Origin: Streptomyces spectabilis
Lineage (GTDB): Bacteria > Actinomycetota > Actinomycetes > Streptomycetales > Streptomycetaceae
Assembly (NCBI RefSeq): GCF_008704795.1
Contig: NZ_CP023690.1
Location: forward strand, 62,001 to 126,000
Length of the DNA: 64,000 nt
Direction: 5' to 3'
Below the pieces are notes generated by a model. The model had not been told where the DNA came from. It was given only the letters and a program-made list of their open reading frames with translations, and searched no databases. Below, piece by piece: positions 27,984 to 36,762 of the stretch (its first letter is position 1; each line of letters opens with the position of its first letter). Position numbers and translations under genes: made by a program.

Positions 27984-29812
27984 GCGCGCCCGCCCAGCTG
28001 CCCTTCTCCTTCTCCGACCTGACGGCCGGTTATGTCACCGGGCGGCTGGGCAGCCGCTTCACGCTCACCACCCTGGACGGCCGCGAGGTGCTGATCCATC
28101 TGAGCGCGGCCACCACCGGCCAGCGGCTGCGCAACCTCGGCGAGCCCTACCAGGACGTGAGCGGGCAGCTGGCCGACCTGCTCACCCCGGGCACGCAGGT
28201 GTTCGTCTACGGGCCCATCTACCCCAGCGGGACGGGCCTGTTCTTCCAGGCCGACCGGGTGGTCATCGCCTCCGGCGCGGGCGGTGTGCCGCCCTGGCAG
28301 CAGCCGGGCTGGTGGACGCGCCAGCTCACGGAGCTGGCCTGCTTCTACCGGCGCTCACAGTTCGGCGCCGGGGCGGTGGACTTCGCCGAGTACCGCACCG
28401 AGATCCACGGCAGCGGCCACAAGACGGCCCAGCACATCCAGGAGACCGACACCCTCTCCCGCCTGGTCTACGGCATGGCGTCCGCCTACACGCTCACCGG
28501 CAACGAGGACTTCCTCGACGTCGCCGAGCGCGGCGCGCGCTATCTGCACGAGCACCTGCGCTTCGAGGACCCGGAGGAGTCCACCGTGTACTGGTACCAC
28601 GGTGTGGACGTCTCGGGTCCGGTGGAGCGCAAGCTGTTCGCCTCGGAGTTCGGCGACGACTACCGCGCCATCCCCGCCTACGAGCAGATCTACGCGCTGG
28701 TCGGCCTGGCCCAGACCTACCGGATCACCGGCGATCCGGTCATCCGCCAGGACCTGGAGGCGACCGTCAGGCTCTTCGAGACCGCCTTCCACGACCCGCG
28801 CCTGGGCGGCTACTTCTCCCACATCGACCCGGTCACCCTCAGCCCCCACCACGACAGCCTGGGCCCCAACCGCTCGCGCAAGAACTGGAACTCGGTGGGC
28901 GACCACGCCCCCGCCTATCTGATCAACCTGTACCTGGCCACCGGCGAGGACCGCTACCGGCGCATGCTGGAGCACACCTTCGACATGATCGTCACCCATC
29001 TGCCCGACCGCTCCCGCGGCGCGGGCGTCTTCGTCAACGAGCGCTTCCACGCCGACTGGACCCCCGACCACGACTGGGGCTGGCAGCAGAACCGCGCGGT
29101 CGTCGGCCACAACCTGAAGATCGTGTGGAACCTGATGCGGATGCACGCCGTGCTGCCCAAGCGCGAGTACCGCCAGCTGGCCGAGCAGCTGGCCGCAGCC
29201 CTGCCCGCGGCGGGCCGCGACGGGCAGCGCGGCGGCTGGTACGACGTCCTGGAGCGCGAGGCCGAGGACGGCCGGCACGCGTTCGCCTGGCACGACCGCA
29301 AGACCTGGTGGCAGCAGGAGCAGGCCGTCCTGGCCTACCTCATCCTGGCCGGGTCCACCGGCCAGGACGGCTACACCCGGCACGCGGACGAGGCGGCCGC
29401 CTTCTACAACGCCTTCTTCCTCGACCACGACGAGGGCGGCGTCCACTTCACCGTCCTGGCCAGCGGCATCCCCTACCTGCTGGGCAACGAACGGCTCAAG
29501 GGCAGCCACGCGATGGCCATGTACCACAAGGCCGAACTGTGCTACCTCGCCGAGGTCTACACCCGTCTGCTGATCCGGCGCGAGCCGCTGAACCTGTGGT
29601 TCAAACCGCACGGCGGCCAAGGCTTTCCGGGCGGGCTGCTGCGGGTGGCCCCCGACCTGCTGCCGCCCGGCCGCGTCGAACTCGAGTACGTCCTGATCGA
29701 CGGCGCGCCCCACGACGACTTCGACGCCGCCGCGATGACCGTGCGCCTGCCCGAGCGCGAACGGCGCATGACCGTCCAGGTCCGCCTGCGCCCCACCGCC
29801 CCCGGCCCCTGA
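27980..29812 (+). CDS. N-acylglucosamine 2-epimerase (AGE) family protein with extra N-terminal beta domain
   Basis: The 610-residue protein has an N-terminal beta-rich segment of about 100 residues (YVTGRLGSRFTLTTLDGREV ... GTQVFVYGPIYPSG) resembling a small OB-like barrel, then an (alpha/alpha)6-barrel. Typical AGE residues are His near 376 in VVGHNLKIVWNLMR and the KTWWQQEQAV helix near 443. AGE-family enzymes epimerise or isomerise free sugars (GlcNAc/ManNAc, mannose/glucose/fructose, cellobiose). Together with wecB this points to C2 chemistry on a hexose or amino-hexose. The fusion is unusual and its partner function is unknown. Confidence 0.75.
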   Translation: MSAPAQLPFSFSDLTAGYVTGRLGSRFTLTTLDGREVLIHLSAATTGQRLRNLGEPYQDVSGQLADLLTPGTQVFVYGPIYPSGTGLFFQADRVVIASGAGGVPPWQQPGWWTRQLTELACFYRRSQFGAGAVDFAEYRTEIHGSGHKTAQHIQETDTLSRLVYGMASAYTLTGNEDFLDVAERGARYLHEHLRFEDPEESTVYWYHGVDVSGPVERKLFASEFGDDYRAIPAYEQIYALVGLAQTYRITGDPVIRQDLEATVRLFETAFHDPRLGGYFSHIDPVTLSPHHDSLGPNRSRKNWNSVGDHAPAYLINLYLATGEDRYRRMLEHTFDMIVTHLPDRSRGAGVFVNERFHADWTPDHDWGWQQNRAVVGHNLKIVWNLMRMHAVLPKREYRQLAEQLAAALPAAGRDGQRGGWYDVLEREAEDGRHAFAWHDRKTWWQQEQAVLAYLILAGSTGQDGYTRHADEAAAFYNAFFLDHDEGGVHFTVLASGIPYLLGNERLKGSHAMAMYHKAELCYLAEVYTRLLIRREPLNLWFKPHGGQGFPGGLLRVAPDLLPPGRVELEYVLIDGAPHDDFDAAAMTVRLPERERRMTVQVRLRPTAPGP

Positions 29813-29880
29813 CCCCCTCCCCCTCTTCCCCCTTCTCCCTCCTCTCCCTCCTCTCCCTCCTCTCCCTCTTTCTCTCCTCT
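29813..29880. repeat. Polypyrimidine tract with CTCCCTCCTC repeats
   Basis: Almost pure C/T for about 65 bases directly after the AGE stop, including several near-exact 10-bp units. It could form triplex DNA or act as an inefficient terminator. The remaining bases up to 29947 contain AAAGGGA, the ribosome site of the STAS gene. Confidence 0.6.
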
Positions 29881-29947
29881 GTGTGTTCCGCCGCCTTTTC
29901 GTTGCTGACGTCCGTATCGCACTTGACGACCTCAAAGGGATGACGTG

Positions 29948-30292
29948 ATGAGTTTCGAGGCCTACTTCGGCTTCACCGGTGACACCGCCACGATCTACCT
30001 CAGCGGGGACCTGACCGACAAACGGGTGCCCGCCGTACGCACCCTGATCGAGCAGGCCCTGTCGCGCCCGGTGAACCGGCTGGTGCTGCGCATGCACGGG
30101 CTGACCTCGCTGTCCGCGGCCGGGGTGCGCTGCCTGTGCTGCACCCAGCAGCAGCTGCCCGCGGGCGCGCAGATCGTGGTGGACGGCGCCTGCGACAGCG
30201 TCCGCCGCGTGCTGCAGGCCAGCGGCTTCGCCCAGGCCGTCACGCTGATCGAGGGCTCCCTGAGCCTGCCCGACGAGCCCGCCGCCGCCTGA
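29948..30292 (+). CDS. STAS-domain (anti-anti-sigma-like) protein lacking the phospho-serine
   Basis: A 114-residue single STAS domain: TATIYLSGDLTDKRVPAV, then RLVLRMHGLTSLSAAGVRCL. In SpoIIAA-type proteins the last segment contains Asp-Ser-Ser/Thr-Gly with the phosphorylated serine; here it is Ser56-Ala57-Ala58-Gly, so regulation by an anti-sigma kinase at this site is not possible. ATG 29948 is preferred over GTG 29945 because AAAGGGA is then well spaced. It may modulate the cluster ECF factor or another partner; no anti-sigma gene is nearby. Confidence 0.75.
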   Translation: MSFEAYFGFTGDTATIYLSGDLTDKRVPAVRTLIEQALSRPVNRLVLRMHGLTSLSAAGVRCLCCTQQQLPAGAQIVVDGACDSVRRVLQASGFAQAVTLIEGSLSLPDEPAAA

Positions 30293-30411
30293 CCCCCACC
30301 CCTCATTTCCCGGACCCGGCACCCCCCCCCGCCTACCGCTGCACCCCGCACACCCCCGTACGTCCGCACACCGCGCGGCACCCGCGCCACCCCAAGGGAG
30401 ATTGTTTCGAC

Positions 30412-32910
30412 ATGAAGGCTGTTGTGATGGCCGGCGGCGAGGGCTCACGGCTGAGGCCGATGACCTCGGACCTGCCCAAGCCGCTGCTGCCGGTCGCCGA
30501 CCGGCCGATCATGGAGCACGTGCTGCGCCTGCTCAAGCGCCACCGCCTGGACGACACCGTCGTCACCGTGCAGTTCCTGGCCTCCCTCATCCGCGAGCAG
30601 TTCGGGGACGGCAGCCAGCTGGGCATGCGCCTGAGCTACGCCACCGAACCGTATGCGCTGGGCACCGCGGGCAGCGTGAAGAACGCCGCCGACCTGCTGG
30701 GCGACGAGCCGTTCGTGGTGATCTCCGGTGACGCGCTGACCGACATCGACCTCACCGACCTGATCGCCTTCCACCGTGCCAAGGGCGCGCTGGTGACCGT
30801 GTGCCTGACCCGGGTGCCCGAGCCGGTGGAGTTCGGCATCACCGTCGTCGACGGCCAGGGCCGCGTCGAGCGCTTTTTGGAGAAGCCCACCTGGGGCCAG
30901 GTGTTCTCCGACACCGTCAACACCGGCATCTATGTCATGGAGCCGGAAGTCCTGGACTACGTCGCCCCGGGCGAGAACGTGGACTGGTCCAGCGACGTCT
31001 TCCCCCGCCTGCTCGAAGAGGGCCGGCCCGTCTACGGGTACGTCGCCGAGGGCTACTGGGAGGACGTGGGCACCCACACCAGCTATCTGCGCGCCCAGGC
31101 CGACGTGCTGGGCGGGCGGGTGGGCGTGGAGCGGGCCGGGGTGGAGCTGTCCCCCACCGTGCGGGTCGACGCCACCGCCCGCATCCACCCCACCGCCCAG
31201 CTGACCGGGCCGGTGTATGTGGGCCCGCACGCCCAGATCGGGGCGGGCGCACGGATCGGCGAGCACACCGTGGTGGGCGCGCACGCGGTCGTCGACCAGG
31301 GCGCCCGGCTGCACCGGGTGGTGGTGCACCCGCACGCCTACCTCGGCCCCGGCGCCCGCCTGCGCGGCTGTGTGATCGGCCGCAACGCCAGCCTGCGCCG
31401 CGAGGTGCGCATCGAGGAGGGCAGCGTGCTGGGGGCGGGCTGCGTGGTGGAGGAGGAGGCCTCGGTCGCCGCCGACGTGCTGGTCTACCCGGGCAAGACC
31501 ATCGAGGCGGGCACCACCGTCAACGACAGCCTGGTCTGGGAGGCGCGCGCCACCAAGTCCCTGTTCACCCCGCGCGGGGTGCGCGGGGTCCTCAACAGCC
31601 AGGTCACCCCCGACCTCGCGGTGCGCCTGGCCAGCGCGTTCGCCACCACCCTGCCGCGCGAGGGCCAGGTCGCCGTGGCCCGCGACCACGGGGTGGCCGC
31701 CCAGGTGCTGCTGCCCGCCATGGTCTCCGCGCTGCGCGCGGCCGGGGTGGGCGTGCGCGACCTGGGGCACGTGCCGCTGCCGCTGGCCCGCCGGCACACC
31801 GCCGCCGACGACAGCCACGGCGGCATCGTGGTCACCACCACCCCCGGCAGCGAGGAGAGCGTCGACATCGTCTTCCTGGACGCGCACGGCATCGACCTGT
31901 CCCCCACCGCCCAGCGCGGCCTGGAGCGGGTCTTCAGCCGGCGCGAGTACCGGCGGGTGCTGTCGGGCGAGATGGGCCGCCTGCACACGGCCCCCACCAG
32001 CATCGAGGAGTACGCCGACACCCTCACCGGGCAGCTGGGCACCCTCGGCGGCCACCGCCGCCTGAAGGTCGTCATCGACGCCGCCTGCGGCAGCACCGCG
32101 CTGACCCTGCCCGCCGTCCTGGGACGGCTGAGCATCGAGGCGCTGACCGTCAACAACGCCCTGGTGCCCGCCTCCAGCACGGAGACCGCCGCCGAACGGC
32201 GGGCCGCCCTGCACACCCTGGGCCACTTCGTGGCCACCTCCGGCGCCGACTTCGGGGTGCGCTTCGACCCCACCGGGGAGCGCCTGTCCCTGGTCGACGA
32301 ACGCGGCCACATCGTCGCCGACGACCGCATCCTGCTGCTGCTGGTACGGCTGCTGACCTGCGAGGCCGGCGGCGGGCGCACCGCGGTGCCGGTCACCGTC
32401 AGCCGCGCCGTGGAGCACACCGCCCGCGCCCACGGCGGCCAGGTCCGCTGGGTGGCCACCGCCCCCGGCGACCTCAACCGGGCGGCCGCCGGCGGCGGCT
32501 TCATCCTGGCCGCCGACGGCGAAGGCGCCTTCGTGCTGCCCGAGTTCAGCATCTACGCCGACGGGGTGGCGGCCTTCGTCAAACTCGCCGCCCTGCTCGC
32601 CGCGGACCACACCAGCCTGAGCGAGCTCATCGCCCCGCTGCCCGCCGTGCACGTGCGCCGCCGCGACCTGCCCACCGCCTGGCGCATCAAGGGCCAGGTC
32701 ATGCGCACCGTCGTGGAGGCCGCCAGCGGACGGCAGATCGACACCACCGACGGGGTGCGCGTCACCGAGGACGACGGCCGCTGGGCCCTGGTCCTTCCCG
32801 ACGCGGCCGCGCCCATCACCCGGCTGTGGGCCGAGGGCCCCGACCCGGCCGCCGCCGACGCGCTCCTCGACGAATGGAGCGCCGCCGTGCGCGGCTCGGC
32901 CGCCGCCTGA
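30412..32910 (+). CDS. Mannose-1-phosphate guanylyltransferase fused to a degenerate phosphomannomutase
   Basis: An 832-residue three-part protein. Residues 1-235 form an NDP-hexose pyrophosphorylase (VVMAGGEGSRLRPMTSDLPK; SGDALTDIDL). Residues 245-370 are left-handed beta-helix hexapeptides (VYVGPHAQIGAGARIGEHTV). The rest is homologous to phosphohexomutases, but the phosphoserine motif is TTTPGSEE instead of TASHNP, and the metal loop is FDPTGERLS instead of DGDxDR. The mutase half is therefore probably regulatory or structural. It would make GDP-mannose or a related NDP-sugar. ATG 30412 follows AAGGGAG. Last gene of the plus-strand operon. Confidence 0.85.
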   Translation: MKAVVMAGGEGSRLRPMTSDLPKPLLPVADRPIMEHVLRLLKRHRLDDTVVTVQFLASLIREQFGDGSQLGMRLSYATEPYALGTAGSVKNAADLLGDEPFVVISGDALTDIDLTDLIAFHRAKGALVTVCLTRVPEPVEFGITVVDGQGRVERFLEKPTWGQVFSDTVNTGIYVMEPEVLDYVAPGENVDWSSDVFPRLLEEGRPVYGYVAEGYWEDVGTHTSYLRAQADVLGGRVGVERAGVELSPTVRVDATARIHPTAQLTGPVYVGPHAQIGAGARIGEHTVVGAHAVVDQGARLHRVVVHPHAYLGPGARLRGCVIGRNASLRREVRIEEGSVLGAGCVVEEEASVAADVLVYPGKTIEAGTTVNDSLVWEARATKSLFTPRGVRGVLNSQVTPDLAVRLASAFATTLPREGQVAVARDHGVAAQVLLPAMVSALRAAGVGVRDLGHVPLPLARRHTAADDSHGGIVVTTTPGSEESVDIVFLDAHGIDLSPTAQRGLERVFSRREYRRVLSGEMGRLHTAPTSIEEYADTLTGQLGTLGGHRRLKVVIDAACGSTALTLPAVLGRLSIEALTVNNALVPASSTETAAERRAALHTLGHFVATSGADFGVRFDPTGERLSLVDERGHIVADDRILLLLVRLLTCEAGGGRTAVPVTVSRAVEHTARAHGGQVRWVATAPGDLNRAAAGGGFILAADGEGAFVLPEFSIYADGVAAFVKLAALLAADHTSLSELIAPLPAVHVRRRDLPTAWRIKGQVMRTVVEAASGRQIDTTDGVRVTEDDGRWALVLPDAAAPITRLWAEGPDPAAADALLDEWSAAVRGSAAA

Positions 32911-32953
32911 ACCCGCGCCCCCCTTTTTCGGGGCCCGCCGGACCGGAGACAGC

Positions 32954-33017
32954 AGCGGCGCGGCCGGCGCCCGCACCACCAGGAGGCACCTGGTGCGCGG
33001 GCGCCGGCCGCGCCGCT
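32954..33017. terminator. Very long bidirectional terminator hairpin
   Basis: Arms 32954-32974 and 32997-33017 (21 bp) are perfectly complementary, and an inner ACCAGG/CCTGGT stem continues after a small internal loop. It lies between converging genes, 43 bases past the nucleotidyltransferase stop. Confidence 0.85.
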
Positions 33018-33028
33018 TCCCCCTGCCC

Positions 33029-33077
33029 GCCCCGCCCCGCCCCGGCCGGGCCGGGCCGGGCCGGGGCGGGGCGGGGC
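33029..33077. terminator. Second GC-only hairpin
   Basis: A 19-bp stem of GCCCC-type repeats (33029-33047 with 33059-33077), immediately after the stop of the FrnE-like gene on the minus strand. Confidence 0.55.
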
Positions 33078-33087
33078 GGGGCGGGGG

Positions 33088-33807
33088 TCAGGTGCCGTGC
33101 AGGCGGGCCGGGCCCGCCTGCGGGCGGGCCTTGGGCACCGGCGCGGGAAGCGGCATCCCGGGCGGGGCCTGGGTGGTCATGTCCCACACCCCCGCCGGGG
33201 CCGGCGCGGCGGGTGCCGTGCCGGCGGCGATCGCCTCGTCCACGGCCCCCGCCAGCTCGGCGGCCGTGGGCACCCCGTCGATGCGCCGCTGCCCGGCCAC
33301 GATCACCGGCACCATCGACACCTGTGCCTGGCCGCGCGCGTGCGCCAGGCCCTGCTGGTGGGCGCGGGCGTAGCGGGCCGACATGATGGCCGCGCGGAAC
33401 CCCGCCCGGTCCAGGCCCGCCTCCACCGCGAGCGCGGCCAGGACCGTGGGATCGGAGATGTCCTGCCAGTGGTGGAAGTAGGCGCCGAAGACCAGGTCGG
33501 TGTAGCGGGCCCCGGCGCCGTGCTCGGCCGCGTAGCGGTAGCCCAGCAGCGCCATCCGGGCCCGGCGCAGCGGGGTGCCCGGCGGCCCGGCCAGATGCAC
33601 GCCGCGTTCGGCGCCCAGCGGGCGCACCGAGTTCTCCCACACCCCGCGCGGGTACTCCCCGGCCTCCTCCACGCAGTTGGGGTTGACCTCGAAGGGATGG
33701 AAGGCGGGGGCGGCGTCCTTGCCGTCCAGCGCCCTGGCCAGCACATGCCGGGTGATCAGGCTGTAGGGACAGATGAAGTCGAACCAGACGTCGATCGTGA
33801 CGGTCAT
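33088..33807 (-). CDS. DsbA/FrnE-family protein with CxxS motif (paralogue 2)
   Basis: The 239-residue protein begins TIDVWFDFICPYS, so it also has Cys13 and Ser16 in place of CxxC, like the protein at 18981. It shares YPRGVWENSVRPLGAERGV and the cis-Pro loop SMVPVIVAGQRR. A Pro/Ala-rich tail of about 40 residues is added. Its ATG overlaps the acyltransferase stop by four bases (ATGA), making it the last gene of an MFS-acyltransferase-FrnE operon. Two retained CxxS copies in one cluster argue for a specific, possibly isomerase-like, role. Confidence 0.8.
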   Translation of the reverse strand: MTVTIDVWFDFICPYSLITRHVLARALDGKDAAPAFHPFEVNPNCVEEAGEYPRGVWENSVRPLGAERGVHLAGPPGTPLRRARMALLGYRYAAEHGAGARYTDLVFGAYFHHWQDISDPTVLAALAVEAGLDRAGFRAAIMSARYARAHQQGLAHARGQAQVSMVPVIVAGQRRIDGVPTAAELAGAVDEAIAAGTAPAAPAPAGVWDMTTQAPPGMPLPAPVPKARPQAGPARLHGT

Positions 33808-35045
33808 CGGGCCTCTTCGGACGCGGGCGGAAGAACCGGACGGGCAGCGGGCGCGGGGCCTTTCGCCCCGCGGGCCCGGGGCAGCGGGCCGCGGGCAGAC
33901 GGGCGCGGGCGGGGGCGGGGGCGGGGGTGGCCGAAGCGGCGCAGCAGGGGCTGCTCGACGGCGGTGTGCATCGCCCAGGCCAGCACCAGGGTCAGGGCGG
34001 CGGCGGCCATCAGCAGCCCGGCCGCCGCCGGGGTGGAGAAGGCGCGGTGCTCGCCCAGCGCGCGGTGGCCGTGGAACTGCACCAGGCGGTGCAGCAGGTA
34101 GAAGGCGAAGGACACCTGTCCCAGCCAGACCAGGGGGCGGGCGGCGAACGGGCTGGGGCGGCCGCGCAGATCGGCCTGGGCGCCGGCGGCGACCAGCCAG
34201 GCCAGCGGGAGCACGCCGAGGGCGGCGATGCCGTAGGCCACCGGGGCGGCCAGGGCCGCGGTGTAGGCGCAGGCCAGGGCCAGCAGCGGGGGCCACAGCC
34301 CGGCGTGGGGCAGGCGGCCGGTGCTCACCAGGCGGGCCATCAGCATGCCCAGGACGAACTCCGCGGCGCGTACCGGCGGGAAGGCGAGCAGGAACCAGTA
34401 GTGCTCCTCGCTGATGGCCAGCCAGTGCAGGTGCGGCCCGGCCGGCCACAGCGCGGCGGCCGCGAGCGGCATGAGGGCCACGGCCGCCGCCAGGGCGGCG
34501 GCCCACCGCCACAGATGTTCGGGGCGGATGCGGCGCACGCCCGCCCACAGGGCGGGAAAGGCCAGGTAGAACAGGGCTTCCGCGCTCAGTGACCAGCTGA
34601 CCGGGTTGGCGCTGAGGATGACGTCGGCATCCGGCCACCAGGCCTGCACCAGCAGCAGGTTGGGCAGCAGCCCGGGCCGGGGCAGGCCGGCGGCGGCCAG
34701 CAGCACCACGGCGGCGGCCAGGGTCAGCAGATGACTGGGGTAGATCTTCCACAGCCTGCGCCGCCAGAAGGCCCGCCAGGTGTCGCGGGGGCGGGCGGAG
34801 AAGGCCAGCACGAAGCCGCTCAGCACGAAGAAGAACGACACCCCCGTCCAGCCGGCCTGGCTGACCGCCTCGGCGAAGGCGTCGTTGACCCGCCGGTCGG
34901 CGAAGAGGTTCTCGTAGGAGGCGTGGAAGCAGAACACCAGCAGCGCCGCGGCGAACCGCATCCCGGTCAGCGACGGCAGCCGCCCGCCGCGCACGGCAGG
35001 CCGCGCCGCGGGCCGCGGGGCGGGCGGCGGGGCGGGGCCGTTCAC
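33804..35045 (-). CDS. Membrane O-acyltransferase, OafA/Acyltransferase-3 family (paralogue 2)
   Basis: GTG 35045 overlaps the MFS stop (GTGA), giving 413 residues. It repeats the hallmarks of the first copy: RLPSLTGMRFAAALLVFCFH, GVSFFFVLSGFVL, FWRRRLWKIYPSH and AEFVLGMLMARLV, with about ten membrane helices. It probably acylates a sugar hydroxyl at the membrane before or during export by the coupled MFS protein. The tail is Arg/Pro-rich. Confidence 0.85.
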   Translation of the reverse strand: MNGPAPPPAPRPAARPAVRGGRLPSLTGMRFAAALLVFCFHASYENLFADRRVNDAFAEAVSQAGWTGVSFFFVLSGFVLAFSARPRDTWRAFWRRRLWKIYPSHLLTLAAAVVLLAAAGLPRPGLLPNLLLVQAWWPDADVILSANPVSWSLSAEALFYLAFPALWAGVRRIRPEHLWRWAAALAAAVALMPLAAAALWPAGPHLHWLAISEEHYWFLLAFPPVRAAEFVLGMLMARLVSTGRLPHAGLWPPLLALACAYTAALAAPVAYGIAALGVLPLAWLVAAGAQADLRGRPSPFAARPLVWLGQVSFAFYLLHRLVQFHGHRALGEHRAFSTPAAAGLLMAAAALTLVLAWAMHTAVEQPLLRRFGHPRPRPRPRPSARGPLPRARGAKGPAPAARPVLPPASEEAR

Positions 35046-36663
35046 CGGTGCGGGCCGGGCGCGCGGGCCGGGCCGGGGGCGGGGTGCAGCAGGCGGGGCG
35101 CCAGGGCCAGCGCGGTCAGGGCCAGCAGCGCGGCCACCGCCAGGCCGGCCCCGAACGCCGCCGGGTCCGCCGGGTGTCCGCCGCCGCGGGCGGCGAAGGC
35201 CAGGCCGGTCAGGGTGACGCCGAGTGCCATGCCGAGCTGGGCGGCGGTCTCCAGCACCCCCGAGGCCGCGCCCGCGAGCCGGGCGGGCACCTGCTCCAGG
35301 GCGGCGGCGAACAGCGGGCTGACCCCCAGGCCCTGCCCGAAGCCGATCACGGCCAGGCAGGCCGGCAGCACCGCGGTGTGGGTCCGGTCCGCCACCGCGG
35401 CGGCCAGCAGCGCCAGCGTGCCCGCGGCGTTGAGGGCGTAGCCGGCCACGAGCAGCCGGGGGCCGATACGTTCCTGCAGCCGCGGGGCCCCCAGTGAGGC
35501 CAGCACGAACATCACCGCCAGCGGCATGAAGCACAGTCCCGCGCGCAGCGCGCCGTAGCCCAGGACGGTCTGCAGGTGCAGGGTGAGCAGGAAGAACAGG
35601 CCCGCGTTCCCGGCGAAGAAGGCGACGGCAAGCGCGCTGCCCGCGCCGAAGCGGCCCCCGCTGAACAGGCCCGGGTCCACCACCGCCTGCCCGCCCCGGC
35701 GGGCCAGCGCCCGCTCGTGGCGCCAGAACAGGGCGGCCCCCGGCAGCGCGGCCGCCGGCAGCACCAGGCTCCACACCGGCCAGCCGGCCCCGTGCCCGAG
35801 CGTGAGCGGCACCAGCAGCGACACCAGGGTCCCGGCCAGCAGCAGCGTGCCCGTCCCGTCCAGTGCCGCGCCCCGCCCGCCCCGCCCGCCGCGCCGGCCG
35901 CGGCGGCCGGTGCTGTGCGGCGGGCGGCGGGCGGGGGGCAGGGTCAGGGCGGCGCCCAGCAACAGCAGCAGCCCCAGCGGCACGTTGAGCAGGAAGACGG
36001 GGCGCCAGGACAGGCCGAACAGGTCGGCGTGCAGGAGCAGGCCGCCCAGGAGCTGGCCGGCCACCGAGGCGCCGCCGATGGTGGCGCCGAACATAGCGAA
36101 GGCGCGCACCTGGCGGCGGCCGGTGAACGCGGTCTGCAGCACGGACAGGACCTGGGGGTAGAACAGGGCGGCGCCCAGGGCCTGCACGGCGCGGAAGGCG
36201 ATCAGCGCGGGCGCCGAGGCGGCCAGGCCGCAGGCCAGGGAGGCGGCGGTGAACAGGGCCAGGCCCGCCAGGAACAGCCGCCGGGGGCCCCACAGGTCGC
36301 CCAGGCGGCCGCCGGCGACCAGGAACAGGCCGTAGGCCAGCAGATAGCCGGAGACGGTCAGTTCGGCCTGGGCGAAGCTGGCGCCCACCCCCGCGCGCAC
36401 GGCCGGCAGCGCCACGTTGACGATGAACCCGTCCATGACCGCCAGGAAGGTGCCGCCCATCACCACCACCAGCAGCAGCCCGTCCCGCCGCCGTGCCCCC
36501 GCATCAGTGCCCGTGCCCGCCTCCCTCTCCGGGGCCGGGTCCGTCGCCGTCTCCGGGTCCGTCTCCGGGTGGGGGCCGGCGGCCGCGGGCGGGGCGGCGG
36601 GGGCGGGGGCGGGGGTGCGGGGGGCTCGGGCTCGGCGGGGGCGACGACGTCTGTGTCCGCCAC
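35042..36663 (-). CDS. MFS drug-efflux transporter (DHA2/EmrB-QacA type), apparently frameshifted near its start
   Basis: About 500 residues with the 14-helix DHA2 pattern: VVMGGTFLAVMDGFIVNVAL, LTVSGYLLAYGLFLVAGGRL and SWRPVFLLNVPLGLLLLLG. The only start with a good ribosome site (AAGGAG before GTG 36663, product MADTDVVAPAEPEPP) is in another frame. The transporter frame upstream of the first helix (GPHPETDPETATDPAPEREA) looks protein-like and has no start. A single missing C within the C-runs at about 36582-36620 would join them. It is probably the cluster exporter; coupled to the acyltransferase by GTGA. Confidence 0.8.
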
Positions 36664-36740
36664 GGGGCAGCTCCTTGCAAAGACACCGGCAGCAGGGGGT
36701 GCTTCCCACCCTCGGCGGCCACGGGCGGTGCGGCAACGCC

Positions 36741-36754
36741 GACTTGCGCAAGAC
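36741..36754. promoter_or_regulatory. Candidate cluster operator, site D
   Basis: GACTTGCGCAAGAC, with a perfect CTTGCGCAAG core, lies 78 bases before the MFS GTG in the promoter of the export operon and 9 bases after the stop of the TetR gene. Confidence 0.45.
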
Positions 36755-36762
36755 GCAGCCGC

